Shown here piece after piece: positions 1 through 11,212 of a DNA stretch of 64,000 nucleotides; the stretch's first letter is position 1, and every line of letters starts with the position of its first letter. Under the pieces are notes generated by a model. That model saw only the letters and a program-made list of their open reading frames with translations, searched no databases and was not told where the DNA came from. The DNA is from Utricularia gibba (Eukaryota; Streptophyta; Magnoliopsida; Lamiales; Lentibulariaceae). The stretch lies in NCBI GenBank assembly GCA_002189035.1, contig NEEC01000007.1, positions 1,488,001 to 1,552,000 on the forward strand. Direction: 5' to 3'. Position numbers and translations under genes: made by a program.

Positions 1-423
1 ATTTTATAGTATTATTTACGTATTTTATTTCATTTTTTTTGGGGGGAAGTATAAAAACCTACGTGGTATTGATGTTTTCAACTTGGGTTTCTGGTGCGAG
101 GGACTGCTTCCGCGCGCGCTCCTTCTCTGCAAATTCAAATGGTCTTTGACTTGCTTTCTTAATCTCAGTTACCTGTTTTCGAGTCATTGGTGGAAGTTTT
201 GTGAATTGAGGTGGACGTTGTTCGGGAGGGGATTAGGTAACTCTCAAAATCTCGGATCTTCGACATTTCCTTCTAGCGTACATGCATTGCGAAGAAAAGG
301 TTGGAACTTTCGAATTGTTTCAGATTTTGTGCTTTGCAGGATTGAATTTTATGTTTTTTAATTGATGGGTTTCTGGTTTTTAATCCGAAGCTTGTTGCCG
401 GTAAAAAAAGAAGATTGTGGGAG
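1..423. other. Upstream region and leader of the first gene
   Basis: No coding exon is supported here. The stretch is moderately AT-rich and probably holds the promoter and 5' untranslated leader of the gene that starts at 424. No convincing TATA box stands out. Confidence 0.4.
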
Positions 424-2445
424 ATGATCGAAGAAACGTGCCCGGTTTCTGGTAGAATATTACAGAATGGAGACCTTGAATCGGCTTTTCACTCTGAAGG
501 TATGTCCGTGGGCCTTTTCTTGTTCTGAATGTTACGGGTACGAAGATCAGGATGCTTCATTAGTGCACGTTGTTTCATTGTTTCCTAGAAGGGACGGGTG
601 AAAATGGCAGGCTTCGACATAACATCAATTGCTCTTCAAGAGTCCTGGACGTAAATGCTGCAGTTGGTGCTAATTGCGCAAGTAACATTGGGGAAAAAAG
701 AAGTTTCGAGCTACATGCAAACGCTGATGATATGTCTAGTTGTGTGAATGAACCCTTTCACCCATCTGAATGGTCTGAAGGCCATTCGATTTCCCAGGAT
801 GATTCAGAGCATTCAAGTTTTGTTATTCCTCCGAAAGAAAAGGATTCATGGAAGTATGGAAAAGTTTACAGAAAAACAATTTCATGTACAGTCATTGTAG
901 TTCCTTGACTGAACCGAAGGCATGTGGGAGAAATAAGTCAGATAGTGATTCGGTGAAGAAGAGGATACGCCTTCCCAAAAAGCAAGGGGCTGATACAGTC
1001 GCAAGGCTTTCTGCTCCAAGTGGTTTGCTTAATGGGCTGAATCCTGGAATTCTCAGCCATGTAAGAAACAGTAAACAGGTTCGGTCAATCATTGAAAATA
1101 TTTTGAAGTCAGAAAGCTGTGATGATCAATTATCTGGATGTACAAGGAACAATGAAACCAACAACAGTGTACAAGAGCTCACGGGAAGAAACGAAATGGA
1201 AAATAAAGGTCGTTTTACATATATATACGTGTGTTTGTTTCAGTGGTTGAGATCTTCTAGAAGATTAGGCTGAAGATGACCATGTTTTGTTTCCTTTGTT
1301 AGGCTGTTCAAGTTCTCAGTCTTCCAAAGATGGAGAAGCTTGGGAAGGTAACACAGAAGAAGGGGATGGTAAATTGGCGTCCAGGCTCACATCATCTGTG
1401 GCTGTTGCATCTGAGAATGGACGATGCATTCCTAATGATGAATTGGCTTTTGTTGATTGTGTTTCTTCACTTTCTACAGAGGGTAGCTCAGATCTTTTTT
1501 TTTTTAATTATTAACCATCACATTTAGTTTTCTATCATTCACTAAGGAATACGTTCTGTGAAAGGTATTTAACATTCTGAAACCTGCACATAATTTCAGC
1601 TGCAAATGTAGCTGTACAATGGTTGGAGCTTCTGAGTCATGATATAAGAGGACGTCTTGCTGGTAAGTCCTATTTCCATTGATCATGCATTTGAAGCTTT
1701 GGATGAATTCTTAACAGTAATTGATCTACTATTGCAGCACTAAAACAGAGCAAGAAAAGAGTTACTGTGGCTAGGCACTCTGAATTACCCCTCCTAGTGC
1801 ATAGTGAATTTTCATCAAACTTGCCAAGAGATGTCAAAAATGATATTTCCTGTGTTGATCAAACCATTGCTGATGCGCACCTTGCCAAGTGGAGCAATAT
1901 CTTCTTGCAAATGGAAAACGCACTTGATGAAGAAGAAAAGATTCTGGTGAGAATTCCATCTTCTGTGGCTACTTCGTCAGCGCTTCTGAAACAAGAGATT
2001 TAAATCATGAGCAATATTCCTTTTTTCTGCAATTTACATCTTTTTGCTTGTTGTTCCCAAACGTCATGAACTAACACATTGAGAGCTTGCATTCTCCAGG
2101 AAAGTTGGCTGATCCAATTACATCAAATACAACTGAATGGTAAATTGGGCATCTGCAAAAACACAAGGTAACTCCATAAACATTCCTTTTAACATGCTTT
2201 GCATCGTTTCTCCCAAAAAATCAGAATTTCCACGGAACATTTCTCTCGATTCTCAGCTTTCTAAACGTTATCTCCAAAAATGTCAAACCATCTTCCCAAG
2301 TGCACCCTGATTTGCAACATTTGGGAACTCACTGCATATTGTGCATTGCAGGCTTGAGTCAGTGAATAGCGTGGAGGCAGAGTTAACAGTGAGAGCAACA
2401 GCGGCGTCGATTTATTCTGTGTGCAACTACTTGCTATCAGCATAA
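424..2445 (+). CDS. Plant-specific protein of unknown function, seven exons, one apparent frame break
   Basis: Exons read from splice sites: 424-499, 589-1208, 1303-1482, 1600-1662, 1738-1946, 2100-2167, 2352-2445. All phases close except in exon 2, where the frame changes near 850, so the coding length is one base short of 437 codons. The middle of the protein is basic (KKRIRLPKKQ) and followed by a short hydrophilic helix-like stretch. The C-terminal half (AVQWLELLSHDIRGRLAALK, then the WSNIFLQME segment and EEEKILESWL) looks alpha-helical, perhaps coiled. I see no membrane segment, signal peptide or catalytic motif. The pattern resembles an uncharacterised plant family that I cannot name. 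The start was chosen because it gives a clean phase-1 exon with a GTATGT donor. Function is unknown. Confidence 0.7.
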
Positions 2446-3761
2446 TACATTGGCAGAGGTAGTGGCGGCTGCTGGAGCAGAATCAGAACTCAGAAGCTCC
2501 AAGTTGTTGTTGTATTAGCGAGGCATGTTTGTCCTCTTGCCTTGACAGTGTCTGTCTTCCTGCTAAAGCACTCACTCACTCCACATAGCCAGCCGTCTCC
2601 TGGTTTCTAAACAAGTTAAATTGTAGTAATCTTACAGAGACAGTGCTGTCTGAAATCTCTTCAAGAGTGACAAATAAAAAAAAAAAAAAAAAGTTATAGG
2701 GATGCAAATGAATTGGATCAAAGTTTTTAAATTTGGTTTGAAAATTAAAAATAATATTGAAATATTTTTATAATAATAAGTAGCTTTTAATAATATTTAT
2801 TTTCTTAGTTGATGCCAAAATATTAAAAAATCAATTTTTTTACAGTAAGAATTATATTATTTATTTTTTAAATAATTATATTTGGCGCGGAAATTTGGAA
2901 GATGGGTGACTCAAAAAATAGGCAAACGTGAGTGTTTTTGGAGTACAAATTGTGGATTTTACGATTGAGCATTTTCTCCTCAAAAGGAATTGTCGATGAT
3001 TTTGTTGCCAAGGTTCAAGTTGTACGGGCGTTCCTGGCCTCGGCTTTCAATGAGGAGAAAGCTGCGAAGTCCGTGGAGTGAACCCTAGATCTGCCAACGC
3101 TAGGACAGGTGTCGTCATAGCGTGACGTAATATGAAACTACGGCTAGGTTCAGAGTGGATCCATGGCCGTTGGTTAGGGAGGGAGCCATCCTCGCCGTTG
3201 AATTTAGGTAACATTCAAACTTCCTTGTCGAATTCTGCAGAGGCCAGATTTGCCGGTTCTCTCTCTTTCTCTCTGTTCTTGCAGCTGTGGGGTCAAAACT
3301 TCTGTCCGAAAGCTGAGTCGTTTCGGCATTGTGTGTCAGGTGTGAATCTTGAACGCTTCTCTGTTTCATTTTGAGATGGGAATTTGTTGCATTTTGTTTT
3401 TCTTGAGAATAATCTCATGTGAATTGTTGGATTTGGCCTTTAAACCAATCAATTCTGCGACTTCGTGTGAAATTGTCGTCGGGATAAGGAAAGGCTATAG
3501 GGAATGTTCCATTGTTCATAAGGTTTTTCTGTCGTTCCTCTTTCAAGGGAGGTTATTTCCCTTTCTCGTCATGTTCAGGCAAGATGCAATTTCATGTTTT
3601 TCAATTGGACAGTTCCTTTTCTGATTTTGATGTCCAATTGCTGATGCTCCCATTGCTGCGTAATTTTCGAAACTTTGGGTGATTTTTCGTTTGTTTTTTG
3701 TTTTTTCAGGAGAAGAGCCACTATATTGTTCCTACCGGTTTGCGTACCATAGAGGGGAATA
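2446..3761. other. Intergenic region and 5' leader of TFIIS
   Basis: The first part is 3' flank of the preceding gene, then AT-rich DNA with an A run near 2678. From about 3000 the base composition rises, and the stretch to 3761 is probably the promoter and 5' untranslated region of TFIIS. A likely leader intron ends at a TTTTTTCAG acceptor near 3709. No coding exon is supported. Confidence 0.45.
2881..2888 (+). promoter_or_regulatory. E2F-type motif TTTGGCGC
   Basis: TTTGGCGC fits the E2F consensus TTTSSCGC and lies in AT-rich DNA about 880 bases before the TFIIS start codon. It is a motif match only, and its role is inferred. Confidence 0.3.
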
Positions 3762-5339
3762 ATGGAGAAGGATCTATTAGAGCTTTTTGAGGCTGTGAAG
3801 ACCTCTGCAGACAGAGCTGAGAACTTTGTGGAGGAAGAAGATGGATGCATTAATTCATTACAAATGCTCAAGAAGTTCCCTGTGAACTATCGCATTCTTG
3901 TGTCCACACAGGTATCTTGACCATTCCGTATTATTACAACTCACATCCTCGTTGGTTCTTATTTTTTATAGTACAAGATCGCCTTTCAATGAGCTGATGC
4001 CTTGAAAATTTTGCGGGCGCTTCTTTGCCTTCACACAATGTTGTTTTGAACCTTTAGTAGTTGGAAGCTTCAAATTGTAGCTACTGGAATGACTTATCTG
4101 TGACCCTGAAATCTTTTTAGCGAAAGAATCTATTTTCTCGTTCTGATAGGAATTTTATCACTGAATACTACCTTATCTGTGCTTTTTTTGTGTGTTTTCA
4201 CAAGTTCTGCGGTTATGTAATTTGCATTTGGTGAATCTGCAGCCTTTTAGAAAAGTCAGGGAGGTGAAAAAGTTGCTTTGATTCTATGATGGGTTACTCT
4301 TTCATTCGTGTGCTGACCGTAGAGCATGTTCAATTCTTGAGTTGAAGTTTTCATTTGATAATCTCATTTACAGGTCGGAAGAGGTGTGCGTCAACTAACT
4401 AAACATAGGAGTGAGAAGATCAAATTGTTGGCTTCTGAAGTTGTGGAAATATGGAAGGATATAATTGTTAAAGAAACACTTGGCAACAGGAACAAGAATG
4501 GGGTGCCAGTGAATGGTGAATCGGTCAAAGCTGACTCTTCTAGTGCAGAACCGGATGATAAACAGAACATCAAAAGGGCAAACTCTCTTAAGCACGAATT
4601 GGAACCAGACACGAAGAAGGTAAAGCTGGAGAAATCCCTTCATTCTAGTGTAGCAAGTTCAGATACACATTCGAAGCCAGAGGCCACCTCAAGCATCAAA
4701 GATGAGAGAAATTCCCATAACCATACTAGTGGTGATGGAAAAAAGATCAAACTTGAGAAGAAACCTGCCACAGGATCTGTTGCTCCTCTCAAGCTCACTT
4801 CTCTGGTTCTCTGCAAAGATCCATTGAGGGATAAAGTTAGAGAAATCCTATCCGAAGCTCTACATAAAGTTCATGGTGAAGTTGGTGATGATGATGAAAT
4901 CAGAGACAAAGTGAATAACGCTGACCCCAACCGAGTTGCTGTCATGGTGGAAAGCTCAATGTTTGAGAAATGGGGCAACTCCAGCGGAGCTCAGAAGTTC
5001 AAATACAGGTCCATACTGTTCAACATCAAGGACGCAAACAACCCTGACTTTCGAAGAAAAGTTTTGACCGGTGAGATTGCACCACATGCCATTGTTGATC
5101 TGACGCCAGAAGAAATGGCTAGTGAAGAGAGGCAGTCTCAGAACGAGAAGATCAAACAGAAAGCATTGTTCAACAGCGAACGTGCAGCTGCTCCCAAGGC
5201 TAGTACAAATGAATTCAGATGCGGTAGATGCAAGAAGAAGGAATGCACTTACTACCAAATGCAGACTCGGAGTGCAGATGAGCCCATGACCACTTACGTG
5301 ACCTGTGTAAACTGTGGAAATCACTGGAAGTTCTGTTAG
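3762..5339 (+). CDS. TFIIS: Transcription elongation factor TFIIS
   Basis: Two exons, 3762-3911 and 4374-5339, encode 371 aa, the usual length for plant TFIIS. The N-terminal domain (LLELFEAVKTSADRAENFVE, then ILVSTQ/VGRGVRQLTKH) is the LW/TFIIS-N helical bundle. A Lys/Ser-rich linker follows. The central Pol II-binding domain begins at about residue 165 (DPLRDKVREILSEAL) and includes the FKYRSILFNIKDANNPDFRRKVL signature. The C-terminal zinc ribbon has Cys pairs in CGRC and CVNC and the acidic Asp-Glu hairpin in RSADEPMTTY that stimulates RNA cleavage by backtracked Pol II. It acts in the nucleus, rescuing arrested polymerase. All hallmark residues are present. The gene converges on the EDR4-like gene downstream. 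Confidence 0.95.
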
Positions 5340-5794
5340 AGTTGTGCTTGAGCACGTCTCCTTCTGTAGCCTAGCTCAGGTGATTGCTTCACTAGTTCAT
5401 TTTAATTTTTTATCTGAGGATGCTTTACAACTAATTAGATTCGACGCTCTAGGTTAAAATGACTCCTATTGTATGATTAACTTTAGATCTGGTGATCATG
5501 AATCTCCTGTCCTCGTTTGCATATGCAAGTATGATGACAACTGTTTCAAGGCTTTGATAAGACACCTTTAAGTCTCTATTCACAAGGTGAAAGAAAATCT
5601 GGAATCAAGTACACAGACCCAAAAAAACATAAGGTGACAAGAAACCACCAATCTGCACTTCCAGGTTCTGACATGCATGCAAGCCACATTTCAGTAAAAA
5701 ACTAAAGCAATCACAAAACCAGTCCCAAGCAAATCTTTTTTTTTTTTTTGTTTTTCTGACAAGCTAAGCAAATGCTTTTATCTGCGGCGCAAAA
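5340..5794. other. Convergent 3' intergenic region
   Basis: This stretch lies between the stop codons of TFIIS (+) and the EDR4-like gene (-) and should hold both 3' untranslated regions. A T-rich run near 5739-5751 fits the 3' side of one transcript. Nothing else is visible. Confidence 0.5.
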
Positions 5795-7370
5795 TCAGAA
5801 TCTCAGGATCTTCCTACAGGTACCGCACCGTAGCTTGTTATATCCTCGCTTGGAGATGATGAACCCGAATGGAAGCTGTAACAGTTCCCTGCAAAAAGAA
5901 CAAGCAACAAAAGGTGCTCCTCCTACTGCTAGGAGAGATTTCATCACAGGTTGAGATATCTTTTTAAGATTCACTTGTCTCATGTTCTCCTCAATGTTTG
6001 TCTCAATGCCAGATGAGTGGTTTCTCCCAGTGTCATGATGTCTGCTCGCAGAATGCGAGATGTCAGGGCCAATGTCGTCCGAGTGGGAAAAATGGCCCCT
6101 GCTCTTAATGTGCAAACGTTTGGATAAGCAATCCTCAAGATAGACATGCGAACAAGGCCAGCCTTCTTGATCTTCATATCGTGTCGACTGCCGTGAATGT
6201 GAGCTACCGCACCTTGAGATATAATGGTGGTCATCATGGTATGAAAGTATTTGCTTTTCTTGTTGCCTCAAGTTATCATAGTGATAAGATCCAGGCTTGT
6301 GATCTTCAAGAGGGAGGCTTCTGTGCAAGGGGAATTTGAAAATCACTTTGAGCTTATCTTCCAACTCTTGAATTTTTCTCATAATTCCCCTTTGATTTGT
6401 TTCCATCCGCTGTTTTAACTTCCATGGAGAATTAAATCCATGATCACGGCGGCAGCTTCTGTCAGGGAATGAATCTCGGGATCAAATGGCAACCTGGAAG
6501 CATCCCTTTGAGTGTATGGTGATCTTATGGCACCTCCATCACTGTATCTATGGCTCTGTACTTTCACATCATCATGCAACATGCCCCTGGTGCTCTTGTA
6601 ACGAAGCTCGTCATCCTTTCTTAGCCGCCATGAGGATTTATCGTGCTTTTCATCATGCTCTTCATCTGCATAATAGCTGGGGGTTGCTGGAGATTTAGAC
6701 CACAATTCCAGCTTCGATTCAAGGCCAGAGCTGACGTCTGTATGAGGAGAAGCTGAAGATGTATCTAACCAGCAACTTCTCCTGAAACTAGGGGCTTCAT
6801 AATCAAGCTGCTCCTGGCTTTTCTGATCGAGGTTATCAGCAGTAACATGCTTAGACCCCCTCTTGGAGTCAGCAAAGTGAATATGCTCTGTTTCATCTTT
6901 TTCAGATTGAACATGGCTACGCAGAGCGAAAACTCTATCCGGTATGTTTCTTCTTGCATCTTCTCCATGACCATCAACCTGTTTTGCTTTCCCTTTTCGA
7001 TCCAGAGATTGGTCATGGCTCGGGGACGCAGTCTCAGGTGAGGTAGAAGGACCCTCAGACATCCTTATCTCCTCATGGCTGTCTTTATGCAGTGAGCTTT
7101 CAGATGATTCATTCACCTCTTGCCGCGGGACGGTTTCTGAGTCGACGCAGGTACTACTCCTCTGATTCTTAGCTTCATGACAGCAGATGAAGCATAAGTC
7201 CGAAGATTACGGAATGATTGATTCACAGGGCATGTAGAGGTAGACATCATACCTTGGATCAAAGCTCCGCAATTCCCACAGCGGTAGATGGAGTGCTCTG
7301 GATTCTCTTGTAAGAGTTTTATACAGTGATGGCATCTTACCAGTCGAGCTTTCACTTCTCTTGACATCAT
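5795..7370 (-). CDS. EDR4-like protein with N- and C-terminal plant zinc ribbons; one apparent frame break
   Basis: Exon 1 is 7370-7253 and exon 2 is 7172-5795, joined through a GTATGA donor and an AAG acceptor in phase 1, giving LIQ-AKNQ at the junction. The N-terminus carries CHHC...CGNC, a zinc-ribbon motif at residues 13-34. A long Ser/Asp/His/Arg-rich disordered region and a short coiled coil (QRGIMRKIQELEDKL) follow. The C-terminus has APFVACSFCRELLQLP...LRCGTCRKIL, the DUF3133 probable zinc ribbon. This arrangement is that of ENHANCED DISEASE RESISTANCE 4, which in Arabidopsis modulates plant immunity with EDR1. The stop follows DUF3133 closely, with little tail. The frame changes once within exon 2 near 6478-6480, one base short of 499 codons. 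Start M7370 was chosen because family members begin just before the first Cys pair. Confidence 0.8.
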
Positions 7371-7819
7371 ATTTCCAGGCAATCCGGAGATTAAAACAAC
7401 TGAGAAAATTGATCCCACCAGAAGCCAGAGATGAGGATAACAGAATACCTGAGGGGGGAATCAGAGGTTCTGTTCTTCAAAAGCTGGAATCTTGTTCAAC
7501 TGGGCCAGATGCAAGTTCTTAAAACATCCAGTTCCTATGAGTCACTCTCTTGACCAAGTCGTCCAAGACTGTCTATACACAAATCTCTCCTGCAAAATTA
7601 TCACCGGTTCCTTATCACAAGGTAAACCCGCAAGCACTCAAACTATAACCTCCATCCATTGTTACTACCAACTATAATAATTTACAGGGAGAAAACACAC
7701 GTCACACAACTCATTTTCACAGTGGGGAATTCGCAGGATGCTGGTGATGGATACTGCCTTCTCAGGGTCAGGTTTGACTTGGCGTCAACCACCTTTTGTT
7801 TGACTTTTTCAACTGTCGT
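7371..7819. other. Upstream region of the EDR4-like gene
   Basis: The promoter and 5' leader of the minus-strand EDR4-like gene probably lie here. No coding exon or clear core-promoter motif was recognised. Confidence 0.35.
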
Positions 7820-8990
7820 CTAATTATTGGATATTAACGAATAAACAAGGGTGATGGTGATTGCTGATGGGATGACAATGACGCCGGTCGTTGAAGCATT
7901 TATGAGCGCGGGGCGACCGGAATTGACGGCCACCGCTAGTCTTACAGCTGGGGCCATGGGGAGAGGTCGTCGTTTTGCTTCCATGAATTATGCAGCGGTG
8001 TTTTTGCGTACGTTGATACAAATTAGTTGTATGTTTGGTAAATACTTTGTGAACAGGACATGGTGCGCCGGTTAAGACAAACAGAAGTGATGGAAGAGTC
8101 GGAGGAGGGCCAAGTTGACATCTTGCTGGAATCTGGACGTTGTACCTGCGAAAATGGTGCGGTTTGTGGGCATCTAACTGACGGGAAACCGAGACCGTGA
8201 TGGCTACTGAACCATGAAACCGGGGTTCCTAGCAAATAGTCCCATGACAACCAAAAGGTGTAAATCTAGTATCTGAGAAGCAAGAATGCAGTGGAAGTGT
8301 TTCATAACAACCAGGATACTGCAACCAAGACGGAGGAGGAAGTTTCATGCCGATTTATGGGGTTGTGAACCTGCACGGAAGCCCCTTTCTGTGGGAAGAA
8401 TTCGTTGTTACCAGCCAGCCAAATGGAGCAAAGGATAGCAGCAACGGACAGCTCTCCAATCCGGAATAGATTGAAGAGAAAGAGGTACGATCGCCCCATT
8501 CTGGAATCCCTGGAGCATGCCACCATTGAAAGAACTAATCCCTAACCATGGTAGCAGTCGGCAGCCAAAGAGAACATGATAAAGTGTTTCCGGTGCACGT
8601 GGACACTGATGACAACAGCCTCCATTGTATGAGACACCTCGGTGCAATTACCTTTCCTGAGTAGCCAGCCCATCCAATTGAGCTCTCCATAGGAAGACCT
8701 TCATCCGGCATCTACAGCTTGTGCATTGATGTCCAGAGAACCTGCAAAAGAAATTAAGCTGAAGCAAACCAGGAGATTGGTTGCAAATGAGATACTATTT
8801 GGTCCGTGGTTAGTCCCAACCCAGCCCCTGTCTTCGTCTAAACCATCTCATCTCTGCTGGAAATTCAAGGCAGTAGAATTCATGAACCACGCATCTTTAT
8901 CCTTGACTGAGGAGACACCCCACCCTGCATTGTGGGTTGCCACGTGCACATTCCTCGCCACATCCTATCGAGGACTTGGTTTGATTGTCC
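7820..8990 (-). mobile_element. Decayed LINE (non-LTR) retrotransposon fragment
   Basis: Reading the minus strand, a zf-RVT-type region is visible around 8570-8710 (KVFLWRAQLDGLATQER, a stop, then a GVSYNGGCCHQCPR stretch and ETLYHVLFGC), the zinc-binding domain that follows reverse transcriptase in plant LINE-like elements. Downstream, broken frames near 8410-8470 (AILCSIWLAGNNEFF) and 7820-8000 resemble the linker and an RNase H-like end. Stops and frame changes are frequent, so it is inactive. The 5' part, including the core reverse transcriptase, is absent. I could not find target-site duplications or a poly(A) tail, so the limits are approximate. Confidence 0.6.
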
Positions 8991-11017
8991 TCGAATGAGT
9001 TGATTATTCTCTCCCTCAGGCATTCATCCATGTCTCCTGGCCCTAGTGGCCCTCTACATCCATGTCTGTCTCATATCGTCAGGCAGACGACTAGTCATTA
9101 TGAAGGCGATGCCACTCTCACTTACTCCTCTGGGCCATTGCTGCAGGGAAGAAACCCTCTACAGAGAGGAACAAAAACATTGAATTTATTCAGCTGTTGC
9201 AAACTCCATGTTCCATAGGTACTTTTTCCACCTCCCATTTACATCCTTGTCTCCAAAACATTGAATTTTATATACCATGATCATTCTATCCAAATTTCTT
9301 ATTTGAAAATTAGTCCAAGATGCATTTTTTGACCATATTGATCAGTATTTCTTTTTTATCATAACACACAAGTGACATACATACGTACATACATAGGATA
9401 ACAGAATAAATGTATCAAATTCCGATTGAATTGCTTCAAACCCTAAAAGGAGGGGTCGAATTTAAAACACGTATTCCAACAATATTATGGGGATTGGAGA
9501 TGATCTGATGGTGCGGAATTGAGTTTAATTTTTTTAAAATTTAAAATGAATATCCAAAATTTGAAGAATGAAGCACCACCTTGGAAAGAAAAGTCCACCA
9601 GCAAGATTTGCCATAAGATTCTATTCTGAAAACTGGAGAACATCGAGGCGTGAAGTTGCACTGCGAAATCGGAGCAGCTGGGGCCTGGCGGGTTTCGCTC
9701 CTTTACTCTTTTCACATGACCGGCGTCTGCTTCTCTGTCCCACGTGTTATCTGTCTCCCCTTTACTTTCTCCAATGAGTTCACTGTTTGCTTTCCGCACT
9801 GCCCTTTTCTTCCCTTTGTCGCATCTTCGAGTTCACTGTACATTCCGTCACACACCCATACGGGTTCCCGTGTGCTCCAAATGTTTGCCGTCCCTTTCTC
9901 ATATCTGATTCTCACGAAGACAGCGACCCTTCGTCTTCCCGGTTGAGTTTAGTCAGTGATCATTCGCTATTCTTCTTTTTTGTTTTCAAATTTCTAATGA
10001 TTCGGAGCTCCACTTTTATTGCATCTCTTAAAGATTGAATTTTTTATATGAATGATCCTTTCAGTCTCAGGAACATTTCTGCTCTTCTGTTGAGTCGCAC
10101 CACTGGATCTTTTAGAAATAAGGATTTGGGAAGTGGCGTTTAGGGTTTTGAAAACGAAGAACTGAAGTCTAGGTCTTTCCTGTCATTTTTTTTTATCGTG
10201 TTTTAGAACTGCCTTGCGGGTTGGTCGTGGATCATTTAAAGCTGTCGTTTTTAGCACGTCTAGGGCTAAAATGTCGGCAGATGAGGAAATTTTTTTGGTG
10301 GGTATCATTCTTTCTACTTATCTGTGGCCTGGTATTTTCTTTGCTTATCTAGATGAGGATTTTCTTCACTTGAGATTTCTTCGAAGGCTTTTTACTTGTG
10401 TAAAAAAGACCGGTTTTTTTTTTTTTTTTAGCTCTAGGGTTTTTTAAGATCTTGAATCTAATGGATAAGGTGGTGTTAAGCGGGGATTCATCAGGATCCT
10501 TGTGTGAACGGAGCAAATTTTTCTTCTGATAACTGTTTAAAAGAACTGTACAAGCTCAGCGACTTGATTTGATTAGTCGGCTGCCTTTTTTTGTGGTAAG
10601 GAAACAATTGACAACCTTCAAGAGGACTGGTCTTTTGTCTTCTTCATCACTTGATTTAGCGTTCTGGTTCTTTGTAATAATGCTTTCCAAGATTCGTGCT
10701 GGCGAATTCATTTCTTTGAACTCTAAGGTTTCATTGTGCTTGCTATGTTCTTTTTCATTTTTTCTGAAGAAAAACAGACCACTATCATTTGAATTTCTAA
10801 TGCCTTTTGATATGGATGCCATGCTATCTGAACAAACGTTCAGGTTTTTCCACTGAAGCCGAAAACTTGTATTCATTTTGCCCTGGTTCTGGTATGCTGT
10901 TTGTGTACAGCAATGGTTTTCTTCACACAGAGAAATGCCATTCGAGCTAACGATCTCCCTTGAATGTGTTTATGCTTACCAAATGGGAAACCTGCTTCTT
11001 AATCTCGCCTGAAGGGG
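8991..11017. other. Intergenic region upstream of MIR319
   Basis: No coding exon is supported. A short CATA/CGTA-type microsatellite lies at about 9375-9395. From about 9650 the sequence is pyrimidine-rich and more even in composition, and it may hold the MIR319 promoter and the 5' part of its primary transcript. Open frames here are short and show no family resemblance. Confidence 0.35.
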
Positions 11018-11212
11018 AGCGCCCTAAAGGAGCTTTCTACAGCCCATTCAGGGGTGACGTAGAGAGGCTGAACTAGCTGCCGACTCATTCTCTTAAGCGC
11101 TTACCAGAATCTGAATCTCGGCAAATGGGGTGGTTGAGTGAGTGATGCGGGAGATAGTTCCATGCCTCTCTCCCTCTCTGGTTGGACTGAAGGGAGCTCC
11201 TTTTCTGCCCCC
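11018..11212 (+). ncRNA. MIR319: MIR319 precursor hairpin
   Basis: A 21-base match to mature miR319 lies at 11182-11202 (begins TTGGACTGAAGGGAGCTC and ends CTT, the 319c-type end). The 5' arm at 11027-11047 begins AAGGAGCTTTCTACAG and pairs with the mature strand through the AAGGAGCT core with a few G-U and mismatch positions. A second loop-side duplex between CGACTCATTC near 11081 and GAGTGAGTGATG near 11134 gives the long two-step foldback typical of MIR319 and MIR159. miR319 guides cleavage of TCP transcription factor mRNAs controlling leaf growth. The primary transcript limits are unknown. The mature strand is in the 3' arm, as expected. Confidence 0.93.

Noticed and set aside
892-1092. 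Minus-strand open frame of 66 codons
   Set aside because: It is the shadow of an exon of the plus-strand gene at 424-2445 and has no family signature.
4956-5324. Minus-strand frame of 122 codons
   Set aside because: It lies opposite the TFIIS central and zinc-ribbon domains, which are clearly the real coding strand.
10214-10876. Short plus and minus frames upstream of MIR319
   Set aside because: They are Phe/Ser-rich products of pyrimidine-rich DNA without a family match.
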